NCBI GenBank assembly: GCA_934148995.1
Contig: CAKPDM010000018.1
Location: 1 to 21,270, forward strand
Reading direction: 5' to 3'
Length of the DNA stretch: 21,270 nucleotides
From: an uncultured Bacilli bacterium
GTDB taxonomy: Bacteria; Bacillota_I; Bacilli_A; RF39; UBA660
In this document: piece after piece, positions 1 through 6,733 of the stretch
Layout of the letters: each line of letters begins with the position of its first letter
How positions within the stretch are numbered: the first letter of the stretch is position 1
Notes under the pieces: generated by a model
What the model saw: only the letters and a program-made list of their open reading frames with translations
Told to the model about the DNA's origin: nothing
Database searches by the model: none
Translations under genes and position numbers: made by a program

Positions 1-287
1 TTGATATCTGTATTACCGGTGATTGATGATTTTACTGTAAAATCAAAATATTCACCAGCTTTCAACCTTGTTTTTCCGGTTGCTATTGTTGTGGGCAATG
101 CATCTGTCATTGCAATCGTGTTTGTACTTTCTACATATTCCATAGTTATTGTACCGGTTGTGATTGTATTTAACTTTTGACCAGTTCCCGCGTAGTCAAA
201 TGCTGCATAACTGATACCTACTATGGCAATTAATAAAACTAAAGCTGTCACTATCATAATGAGATCTTTTGTTTTCTTATTGTTCAT
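1..287 (-). CDS. N-terminal fragment of a second DGR-target-like surface protein (runs off the left edge)
   Basis: About 95 residues of a minus-strand gene that starts at 287 and continues past position 1. The N-terminus (MNNKKTKDLIMIVTALVLL) is nearly identical to that of the 3726-5603 protein: a short basic head, one hydrophobic segment at about residues 9-29, then GISYAAF and a beta-rich stretch with NTITTGTITMEY. The start is set by AAGGA about 7 bases upstream of the ATG, identical to the paralog. The segment resembles the anchored or secreted N-termini of Bacillota surface proteins. Its C-terminal half is not visible, so whether it carries a variable repeat cannot be seen. By analogy it is a candidate recipient for one of the six template repeats that have no partner here. 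Confidence 0.85.
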   Translation of the reverse strand, partial: MNNKKTKDLIMIVTALVLLIAIVGISYAAFDYAGTGQKLNTITTGTITMEYVESTNTIAMTDALPTTIATGKTRLKAGEYFDFTVKSSITGNTDI

Positions 288-434
288 GTTCGTTCCTTCT
301 TTCTACATCTTTTAGTCACATTTATGTGATTTTTTTCCACGATAAAAGAAAGGCCCACCATAATAAATAAAGATAAAATTGTTATTTAAAATAAAAAATT
401 ACCATAATTTACCATCTACTTTCTCCTATCATCT

Positions 435-462
435 ATTATAATGTTAACATAACGTTCGACAA
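435..462 (-). promoter_or_regulatory. Promoter of the left-edge paralog
   Basis: Minus-strand -35 TTGTCG (457-462) and -10 TATAAT (435-440) are separated by 16 bp. The leader to the ATG at 287 is about 140 nt. The same promoter recurs at 5745-5772, and most of the leader is duplicated there. This leader also has a small perfect hairpin at 316-329 (TCACAT, 2-nt loop, ATGTGA) that the other copy lacks. Confidence 0.75.
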
Positions 463-570
463 TTTTCAACATTATTTTCAACTTTTACAGGTCGTTATTT
501 TTCTAAAAAATACAACAAAAAAAGTAAAAACTATAATACTAGTTTCTACTCTTTTTAACCATAAATTGTT

Positions 571-944
571 ATGCCAAAGATCAATCTTGTTTCCAATCTA
601 TCTGATTATGAGTTTCCTCATTACTTCCTCTAGTTATCAACCTTAATCAATAACACACGGTTATTTTAGCAATAATTATACTAATTTGTAGTAGGAATCT
701 GGACGGGCCCCGAAGGAATTCGTGACGTTATTAGCGTCTAGACTGCCCGAAGGCTGGATGTTCCAAACGTTCGCTATAGAGTTGTTAGAATTGAAGTTAA
801 ACGGAGACAGCGAAAATCTTCACAACGAACGAAACGAATCAAAAGAGACGTTATTAGATCAACCTTTTTTTCTTTCTATCAATGCACCAATATTTCTCTA
901 AATAGCTATCAGTCAGAGAAAGTATGCATTATCTTTTCTGGCAT
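571..944 (-). ncRNA. DGR template RNA unit 1
   Basis: 374-bp unit with TR1 at 699-811 (113 bp). TR1 is open in the VR frame with about 9 Asn codons and ends NSFGARP, so it does not match the VR in this window, which has GSIGARP. The 5' hairpin (arms 893-901 and 913-921) differs in sequence from unit 7 but still pairs, with one G-U wobble on the minus strand. The 3' module has the ATGAG/CTCAT stem with a GAAA loop. It is the last unit before the left paralog's promoter. Confidence 0.72.
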
Positions 945-1011
945 ATACTTTTAATTTATTTGCAAGGCATAAGCAAAGATGTTAATTTTAGAATGTGATA
1001 TTTATATAGTT

Positions 1012-1390
1012 ATGCCAAAGATCAATCTTGTTTCCAATCTATGATTATGAGTCATCTCATTACTTCCTCTGGTTATCAACCTTAATCGATAACACACGGT
1101 TATCTTAGCAATAATTATACTAATTCGTAGTAGGAATCTGGACGGGCCCCGATGGAATTTGTGACATTATTATCGTCCAAGCTGCCCGAAGGTCCGACGC
1201 GCCAAACGTTCGCATTAGAGTTGTTAGAGTTGAAGTTAGACGGAGACAGCACTTTCCTCTCACCTCAAAAACAGTCAACGAAATTCAAAGAGTTCGTTAA
1301 TAGATTGACCTTGTTTTACCACTTCAATGTACCAATATTTTTCTAAATAAATTACTAGTTAGAAAACGTATACACTATTTTTTCTGGCAT
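1012..1390 (-). ncRNA. DGR template RNA unit 2
   Basis: 379-bp unit with TR2 at 1138-1250 (113 bp), about 9 Asn codons in frame, ending NSIGARP. The 5' hairpin is one pair shorter on both arms than in unit 7 (TTTTCTAA with TTAGAAAA). The 3' ATGAG/CTCAT stem has the loop ATGA. The spacer upstream on the minus strand (1391-1523) is the longest in the array. It is AT-rich and I see no clear promoter in it. Confidence 0.72.
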
Positions 1391-1523
1391 ACTATTTTTA
1401 CTTGATAATAGATAATAAAAAATCTACCTGCTTCTATAATAACATAGCGACAATAATAATTTCTAGTTAGTTATTATCTCTTAAATGACTACTCGTAAGA
1501 GGTTATATTTTTTAATGTTCGAT

Positions 1524-1896
1524 ATGCCAAAGATCAATCTTGTTTCCAATCTATGATTATGAGTCGTCTCATTACTTCCTCTGGTTATCAACCGTAATCA
1601 ATAACACGCGGTTATTTTAGTAATAATTATACTAATTTGTAGTAGGAATCTGGACGGGCCCCGAAGGAATTCGTGACGTTATTCCAGCTAAGATTGCCCG
1701 AAGGATTCACGTTCCAAACGTCAGCATGTGAGTTGTTAGAATTGAATTGAGACGGAGACAGCGAGTTCCATCACAACACGCTCTAAAATGCAAATAGTCC
1801 GTTATAGATTGACCTTGTTTTTATTATTTCAATGTACCGATATTCTCTTAAATAATTTAATTAGTTAAGAAAAGTATACATTATGTTTTCTGGCAT
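1524..1896 (-). ncRNA. DGR template RNA unit 3
   Basis: 373-bp unit with TR3 at 1650-1762 (113 bp), about 9 Asn codons in frame, ending NSFGARP. The 5' hairpin pairs TTTTCTTAA with TTAAGAGAA, using one minus-strand G-U wobble. The 3' stem ATGAG/CTCAT has the loop ACGA. In this copy the AACCG/CGGTT stem of the 3' module is fully paired. Confidence 0.72.
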
Positions 1897-1960
1897 ATTC
1901 TATATGATCAAATAATAGGTTAAAAAATATTATTTTTGCTATTTTAATTTTTTAAAAGTT

Positions 1961-2340
1961 ATGCCAAAGATCAATCTTGTTTCCAATCTATGATTATGAG
2001 TTTCCTCATTACTTCCTCTGGTTATCAACCTTAATCGATAACACACGGTTGTCTTAGCAATAATTATACTAATTCGTAGTAGGAATCTGGACGGGCCCCG
2101 ATGGAACCAGTTACGTCATACCAATTGTTCAAACTGCCCGAAGGATTCACGCTCCAAACGTTCGCATTAGAGTTGTTAGAATTGAAGTTAGACGGAGACA
2201 GCAAGAAACTAACTAACGACTTAATGCAACGTAAATCAGGTTTTGTCAATAGATTGACCTTGTCTTAATTTTCAATGCACCAGTATTTTTTTAAATAAAT
2301 AACATTAGTTAAAAAAAGTATGCATTATTTTTTCTGGCAT
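1961..2340 (-). ncRNA. DGR template RNA unit 4, template for the VR at 3806-3921
   Basis: 380-bp unit with TR4 at 2087-2202 (116 bp). This is the only unit whose TR matches the VR in this window. The flanks do not match the target gene outside the GCTGTCTCCG...CCCGTCCAG block, which defines the TR/VR boundaries. The 5' hairpin pairs TTTTTTTAA (2286-2294 on the plus strand) with TTAAAAAAA (2309-2317), a compensated variant of the other units. The 3' ATGAG/CTCAT stem has a GAAA loop. Confidence 0.82.
2087..2202 (-). repeat. Template repeat TR4
   Basis: The 116-bp TR aligns without gaps to the VR at 3806-3921. There are 13 mismatches, at plus-strand positions 2112, 2126, 2128, 2129, 2146, 2147, 2161, 2162, 2168, 2174, 2177, 2183 and 2189. 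Every one is a T on the plus strand, so an A on the minus (coding) strand. The TR has 26 such A positions, of which 13 changed, and 90 non-A positions, of which none changed. Read in the VR frame, nine Asn codons become Tyr, His, Tyr, Tyr, His, Phe, Ser, Gly and Tyr, and one GTA-to-GTT change is silent. Confidence 0.92.
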
Positions 2341-2433
2341 AATTTTTCTGTATTTAATGAAATACCCTATCTTCATATTATATAATGTTCATATTGATTA
2401 ATTTTTTACATATCATTTTTACTAATTACGTTT

Positions 2434-2814
2434 ATGCCAAAGATCAATCTTGTTTCCAATCTATTGATTATGAGTATCCTCATTACTTCCTCTGGCCACC
2501 AACCGTAATCAGTAACACTCGGTTATCTTAGCAATATTATACTAATTCGTAGTAGGAATCTGGACGGGCCCCGAAGGAATTCGTGACGTTATTCCAATTG
2601 TTCAAACCGCCCGAAGGAAGGACGTTCCAAACGTTCGCATTAGAGTTGTTAGAATTGAAGATAGACGGAGACAGCAAGAAACTAACTAACGACTTAAATG
2701 CAACACAAATCCGATGTCCGTTAATAGATTGACCTTGTTTTAATTTTCAATGTACCAATATTCTCCCAAATAATTTAATTAGTTAAGAAAAGTATACATT
2801 ATGTTTTCTGGCAT
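2434..2814 (-). ncRNA. DGR template RNA unit 5
   Basis: 381-bp unit with TR5 at 2560-2675 (116 bp), about 11 Asn codons in frame, ending NSFGARP. The unit-specific stretch upstream of its TR is very similar to that of unit 4. The 5' hairpin pairs TTTTCTTAA with TTGGGAGAA, which is complete only if G-U pairs in a minus-strand RNA are allowed. The 3' ATGAG/CTCAT stem has the loop GATA. Confidence 0.72.
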
Positions 2815-2872
2815 AAATGTTTTATATAAATTGTCTTGTTTTTATGTGTTATTTTTTCTATAAATTATAGCT

Positions 2873-3255
2873 ATGCCAAAGATAAGTCTTGTTTCCAATC
2901 TATTGATTATGAGTTTCCTCATTACTTCCTCTGGCTACCAATCGTAATCAGTAACACACGGTTATCTTAGCAATAATTATACTAATTTGTAGTAGGAATC
3001 TGGACGGGCCCCGAAGGAATTCGTGACGTTATTCCAATCTTCAAGGCCACCCGAAGGAAGGACATACCAAACGTTCGCATGTGAGTTGTTAGAATTGAAA
3101 TTAGACGGAGACAGCAAGAATATTATCTCTAACAACAGAATGCAACACAAGTTCGGGTTTCGTTAATAGACTAACCTTTTTCTTATTCTATCAATGCACC
3201 AATATTTTTCTAAATATTACTAGTTAGAAAAAGTATACATTATCTTTTCTGGCAT
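2873..3255 (-). ncRNA. DGR template RNA unit 6
   Basis: 383-bp unit with TR6 at 3000-3115 (116 bp), about 8 Asn codons in frame, ending NSFGARP. The 5' hairpin is a perfect 9-bp stem (TTTTTCTAA with TTAGAAAAA). The spacer upstream on the minus strand (3256-3310) contains a TATAAA box about 6 nt before the first base of the unit, so transcription could begin at ATGCCA. No good -35 is visible. Confidence 0.72.
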
Positions 3256-3310
3256 AAATATTTTATACAATCATTTTATTTTTACATATTATTTTTATAA
3301 CATCATGGTT

Positions 3311-3686
3311 ATGCCAAAGATCAATCTTGTTTCCAATCTATTGATTATGAGTTTTCTCATTACTTCCTCTGGCCACCAACCGTAATCAGTAACACGCGGT
3401 TATCTTAGCAACAATTATACTAATTTATAGTAGGAATCTGGACGGGCCCCGAAGGAATTTGCTACGTTATTTCCGTTGTTAAGACCGCCCGAAGGAAGGA
3501 CGTTCCAAACGTTCGCCATAGAGTTGTTAGAATTGAAGTTAGACGGAGACAGCCAATATCCAACATTCTAAGCGTTTCACGATCCAAGAGGTCCGTTTAT
3601 AGATCAACCTTTTCTTTCTTTCAATGTACCAATATTTTCTTAAATAATTATTAGTTAAGAAAAGTATACATTATTTTTTCTGGCAT
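3311..3686 (-). ncRNA. DGR template RNA unit 7
   Basis: 376-bp unit with TR7 at 3438-3553 (116 bp), about 11 Asn codons in frame, ending NSFGARP. It is the unit nearest the target gene, only 39 bp past its stop codon. The 5' hairpin is perfect (arms 3635-3643 and 3655-3663). The 3' ATGAG/CTCAT stem has the loop AAAA. Confidence 0.72.
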
Positions 3687-3694
3687 AAATTTAA

Positions 3695-3718
3695 GGCAAA
3701 ATGAGGAGTCATTTTGCC
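3695..3718 (-). terminator. Hairpin between the target gene and the template array
   Basis: Perfect 9-bp stem GGCAAAATG/CATTTTGCC with a 6-nt loop, 7 bp after the stop of the 3726-5603 gene. On the minus strand the following sequence (TTAAATTT) is only weakly T-rich. It may be a leaky terminator or an RNA-processing or 3'-protecting hairpin that lets some transcripts run into unit 7. Confidence 0.5.
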
Positions 3719-3725
3719 AAATAAA

Positions 3726-5603
3726 CTAACTTACTGAAACAACATATGGATTTAAAGCTGTTCCATCTCCCTTGGTTATCAGTGTATCAGCCTTTAGGTT
3801 GATAACTGGACGGGCCCCGATGGAACCAGTAACGTCATACCAATAGCCCAAACTGCCCGAAGGAGACACGCTCCAAACGAACGCATGAGAGTAGTAAGAA
3901 TGGAAGTAAGACGGAGACAGCGTCCAAGTGTATTGTCCATTATATAGATAATAATTACTATTTGGTGTACTTAAAACTCCTCCGGCCATTGATGCTTCAT
4001 CTGCTGTTATTAATGACACTGGGTAATCTAATTTTGCACTCTCATTTGTAAGTGTAAATTTATCACTATCTTGTTTACATTTTAAACTTGGTGTTCTTCT
4101 TTCTGCTAAACGTCCATATGCACCATATGTGGTAGTTGGTGTTGTTAAATATCCTGATCCCCAATTTATACTTCTATCATTACAGAATGTTGTGTCTGCT
4201 AAGTATGATGTATATGCTGTCATGTTATTCTTATACCATGTATCTAATGTTGTCTTTATTGTTGAGTTTGTTGTATTAGTTAAAGTATCAGCATAACTAT
4301 CACTACTATATGAGATTGGTTGTACCGTCATTGTTGTTTCATTCTGATATCCTGTTACTTTATAGACTACATTACATGATGTATTTAAGCAACTATATAA
4401 ATTATTTTTTACTATTTCGTCATGATTATCTTTCCAAGTTAGTTGCTTGATATCTCCTGTTAATGTAAATTTCTTTGTTGATTCATCAAATGTATAACCT
4501 GTTCCATAGTTATATTTTTGTGTATTGGTAAACCAGTTATATCCTGTTGTTCCATTGCTTTCATGTAGTGAGAACTTCTCGTTATATTTATATCCTACAT
4601 ATGTTGGATCCCAATATTTTCCGTTATACTGTGAATTTCCAATTGTTACTGCTGTTCCTGTATCTGATGTTGTTTTTCCTGAATAGATCAGACGAATACT
4701 TCCATCACCATTTCGACGGATAATTCTCCACATAAATCCAGCGAATGATACATAGTTGTTTCTTACTGCTCCTCGATAATAATAACTGGTTCCATCATCA
4801 TCGTCTGCTGCATATAATCCATCTGTTTCACTACTATTGGGTGCAATTTTTGCAAAGTTTGGTGTTCCTTTTGCTACGATTGCTGCTCCTGCTGCATCTG
4901 CTGATGCTTCGTGATTGTTCATAACAAGCATACAATCTGATAGTTTTGTAAAGCCATTATCTTTACAATATGTATCTTCTGCTTGAGCTACAGTGTCACT
5001 TGTTTGACCATAAACATTTACTTTTACTTTGTAAATTAGTCCTCCATTATCATTTTGAGGATTGTAACTTTCATCTACCCATAATCTTAATCTATATTTT
5101 ACTTCTGTTGTTCCTTGTTGATTTAAGTTTCCAGTATATAGACTCATCATATCAGCAGGGCGGCCTGTATATCCATTACCTGATGGTTCTTCATAATATG
5201 TACGAGGTGCCATTACCTCTGTTTCTTTTCCATTGGCATCTACTGTTGTCAAATAATATCTGATATTACTTCCGCTAAAAGTATTTCCACTTTCTTCTTT
5301 GGCTGCTATTTCATAGTTGATATCGGTATTACCAGTGATTGATGATTTTACTGTAAAATCAAAATATTCACCAGCTTTCAACCTTGTCTTTCCAGTTGTA
5401 GTTGTTGTGGGTAATGCATCTGTCATTGCAATTGTGTTTGTACTTTCTACATATTCCATAGTTATTGTACCTGTTGTGATTGTATTTAACTTTTGACCAG
5501 TTCCCGCGTAGTTAAATGCTGCATAACTGATACCTACTATGGCAATTAATAAAACTAAAGCTGTCACTATCGTGATGATATCTTTTGTTTTCTTATTGTT
5601 CAT
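3726..5603 (-). CDS. DGR target: surface protein with a variable C-type-lectin-like C-terminus
   Basis: A 625-residue protein with a basic N-terminus, one membrane or signal segment at about residues 9-29, and a beta-rich N-terminal region that starts near NTITTGTITMEY and resembles Bacillota surface and matrix proteins. A middle domain carries FAGFMWRIIRRNGDGSIR near residues 283-300. The C-terminal domain has LITADEASMAGG, then WTLSPS, then GARPVINLKAD near residues 596-606. That layout matches the C-type-lectin-like (DUF6273-type) domains used by many gut Bacillota DGR targets. Residues about 562-599 are the variable repeat, where Asn codons of TR4 have become Tyr, His, Phe, Ser and Gly, as expected of ligand-contact positions. 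The start has AAGGA 7 nt upstream. The ligand is unknown. Surface binding is inferred from the family and the anchor. Confidence 0.88.
   Translation of the reverse strand: MNNKKTKDIITIVTALVLLIAIVGISYAAFNYAGTGQKLNTITTGTITMEYVESTNTIAMTDALPTTTTTGKTRLKAGEYFDFTVKSSITGNTDINYEIAAKEESGNTFSGSNIRYYLTTVDANGKETEVMAPRTYYEEPSGNGYTGRPADMMSLYTGNLNQQGTTEVKYRLRLWVDESYNPQNDNGGLIYKVKVNVYGQTSDTVAQAEDTYCKDNGFTKLSDCMLVMNNHEASADAAGAAIVAKGTPNFAKIAPNSSETDGLYAADDDDGTSYYYRGAVRNNYVSFAGFMWRIIRRNGDGSIRLIYSGKTTSDTGTAVTIGNSQYNGKYWDPTYVGYKYNEKFSLHESNGTTGYNWFTNTQKYNYGTGYTFDESTKKFTLTGDIKQLTWKDNHDEIVKNNLYSCLNTSCNVVYKVTGYQNETTMTVQPISYSSDSYADTLTNTTNSTIKTTLDTWYKNNMTAYTSYLADTTFCNDRSINWGSGYLTTPTTTYGAYGRLAERRTPSLKCKQDSDKFTLTNESAKLDYPVSLITADEASMAGGVLSTPNSNYYLYNGQYTWTLSPSYFHSYYSHAFVWSVSPSGSLGYWYDVTGSIGARPVINLKADTLITKGDGTALNPYVVSVS
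3775..3806 (-). other. Inverted repeat at the 3' boundary of the VR
   Basis: GTTATCA (3775-3781) and TGATAAC (3800-3806) form a 7-bp perfect inverted repeat with an 18-nt loop. It begins at the last base of the VR. Characterised DGRs often have a hairpin or cruciform just past the VR that aids retrohoming, though usually with a short loop. The position fits; the long loop is atypical. Confidence 0.45.
3806..3921 (-). repeat. DGR variable repeat (VR) with GC-rich IMH-like end
   Basis: 116-bp segment inside the 3' end of the target gene, homologous to TR4 with A-only substitutions. On the coding strand it starts GCTGTCTCCGTC and ends CGGGGCCCGTCCAG. The last 14 bases are GC-rich, unlike the surrounding AT-rich DNA, and identical in VR and TR, as expected of the initiation-of-mutagenic-homing site. 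Homology stops abruptly on both sides. Confidence 0.92.
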
Positions 5604-5744
5604 GTTCGTTCCTTCTTTCTACATCTTTGCCATAAATATGACTTTCCACGACAGAAGAAAGTTCCCACCATAATAAATAAAGATAAAATTGTTACTCAAA
5701 ATAAAAAATTACCTTAATATACCATTTACTTTCTCCTATCATCT

Positions 5745-5772
5745 ATTATAATGTTAACATAACGTTCGACAA
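5745..5772 (-). promoter_or_regulatory. Promoter of the DGR target gene
   Basis: Minus-strand -35 TTGTCG (5767-5772), a 16-bp spacer and -10 TATAAT (5745-5750). The leader to the ATG at 5603 is about 135 nt. Promoter and most of the leader repeat those of the left paralog (435-462), so the two genes were probably duplicated with their control regions. Confidence 0.75.
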
Positions 5773-5841
5773 TTTTCAACATTATTTTCATACCATTTTT
5801 AATATTAAATGACCTAATTATACCGAATAGATAAATATATA

Positions 5842-5870
5842 TTGAAAGTTATAATAAACTAATTTATTAT
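5842..5870 (+). promoter_or_regulatory. Promoter of the 5897-6733 gene
   Basis: -35 TTGAAA (5842-5847), 17-bp spacer, -10 TATTAT (5865-5870). Transcription would start near 5877, downstream of the upstream ATG at 5873. This favours the ATG at 5897. Confidence 0.65.
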
Positions 5871-5896
5871 AGATGTTAAAAGAAAAGAGGGCATCT

Positions 5897-6733
5897 ATGG
5901 AAAAGGCAAAATATCTCATAGAATTAGAAAAACATTTATACAAATACACTATTGCAGGTAACAATAATATAGTTGATTTCTTAAAAAATGAAGAGGAAGA
6001 AACTATTTCTAGATTATCCACTGATAAAAAAATAGCTTTATTTAATGAATTAGTTTACAATACTTCTTTATTAGATGAAGGGTTAGCAACTGAATTTGCA
6101 ATTATCTATCAATTTAGTAATCGGTTAAAGAAATTACCACTAAAAAGATTAGCTAATATATTGATAACAGATATTATTAAAGAAATTGGAGATGAGCCAA
6201 TAATCAGTGAAAGTATTGACATGTATCTCGCTAATGAACAAATTGCTAATTCATCTTTTTATGACGATGGCATTACTTTCAAATATGATCTTGTAGAAAG
6301 AATGATTGGTAATACTTATGAAGAAAATTATTTTAGAAAACAAAAAATTATTGATGATTTATTCTTTGCTTATCCCTATCTTGAAGAAGATAGGAGATTA
6401 ATTCACAACAAAGAATCAGCTAATATCTTAGCTAAGCGTTTAGAAATGATGGACTTTGTAAGTGACATAGAGAAGGACAATATATTAATTGGTTTTGTTC
6501 TTGATACTATCATTGGAAATTTAGAAAAAGGAATAGATATTGGAAAAAGTAAAAATTTTGAAATGGCTTCTAAAATATACTTTGAAAGTATAAGTGAACC
6601 TATTCCCGATGAATTACTTGAAGAAACAGTTGAAACATTTTCATACAACGCTTATGAATACAATGATACTCCATATTATAAGGAAGTTATTAAAGTTTTT
6701 AGTAAAAAACTAACTCATAATATCAATGAATGA
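5897..6733 (+). CDS. Hypothetical helical protein
   Basis: A 278-residue protein I do not recognise. The ATG at 5897 is preferred over the in-frame ATG at 5873: AGAGGG sits 5 nt before it, and the likely transcription start lies downstream of 5873. The sequence is acidic and lysine-rich with long predicted helices, has no membrane segment or signal peptide, and shows no obvious catalytic motif. It is the only plus-strand gene in the left half and has its own promoter. Its last 24 bases overlap, convergently, the end of the ylbE-like gene. Codon use resembles the housekeeping neighbours, so nothing marks it as foreign. No function is proposed, and a link to the DGR is not supported beyond adjacency. 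Confidence 0.75.
   Translation: MEKAKYLIELEKHLYKYTIAGNNNIVDFLKNEEEETISRLSTDKKIALFNELVYNTSLLDEGLATEFAIIYQFSNRLKKLPLKRLANILITDIIKEIGDEPIISESIDMYLANEQIANSSFYDDGITFKYDLVERMIGNTYEENYFRKQKIIDDLFFAYPYLEEDRRLIHNKESANILAKRLEMMDFVSDIEKDNILIGFVLDTIIGNLEKGIDIGKSKNFEMASKIYFESISEPIPDELLEETVETFSYNAYEYNDTPYYKEVIKVFSKKLTHNINE

Larger units (their letters stand above)
571..3686 (-). repeat. Tandem array of seven DGR template-RNA units
   Basis: Seven diverged copies of a 373-383 bp unit lie head to tail, separated by AT-rich spacers of 55-133 bp. On the minus strand each unit reads: ATGCCAGAAAA; a conserved segment with a roughly 9-bp hairpin; a conserved segment around AAGGTCAATCTAT; a 40-70 nt unit-specific stretch; a TR from GCTGTCTCCG to CGGGGCCCGTCCAG; and a conserved ~127-nt 3' module ending TTTGGCAT. 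There is no long protein-coding ORF. The only open frames are TR read-throughs or their antisense. The template interpretation rests on the TR4/VR comparison. Confidence 0.9.

Noticed and set aside
1152..1346. 64-residue plus-strand ORF
   Set aside because: It runs antisense through TR2 and the unit-specific stretch, has no Shine-Dalgarno, and is not conserved in the other units.
2064..2249. 61-residue minus-strand ORF containing the TR4 translation
   Set aside because: Its start lies in the unit-specific stretch with no ribosome site. The open frame exists because TRs are kept in frame for their targets. Units 1, 2, 3, 5, 6 and 7 have no equivalent ORF.
571..3686. CRISPR array
   Set aside because: The repeats are ~375 bp with internal conserved modules and in-frame template segments, and the spacers are of uneven length. 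There are no short identical direct repeats and no cas genes.
571..3686. Silent gene-conversion cassettes, pilS-like, for antigenic variation
   Set aside because: Conversion would copy all bases. The VR differs from TR4 at 13 adenines and nowhere else, with homology ending sharply at the TR edges and no full copy of the VR among the seven cassettes.
571..3686. MITE or insertion-sequence remnants
   Set aside because: The 6-bp terminal repeats fit, but there is no transposase or visible target duplication. The conserved RNA stems and in-frame TRs are unexplained by a MITE. Kept only as a possible mode of spread.
4970..5263. 97-residue plus-strand ORF inside the target gene
   Set aside because: Antisense shadow of a well-supported 625-residue gene. 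Leu/His-rich composition is typical of complement reading.
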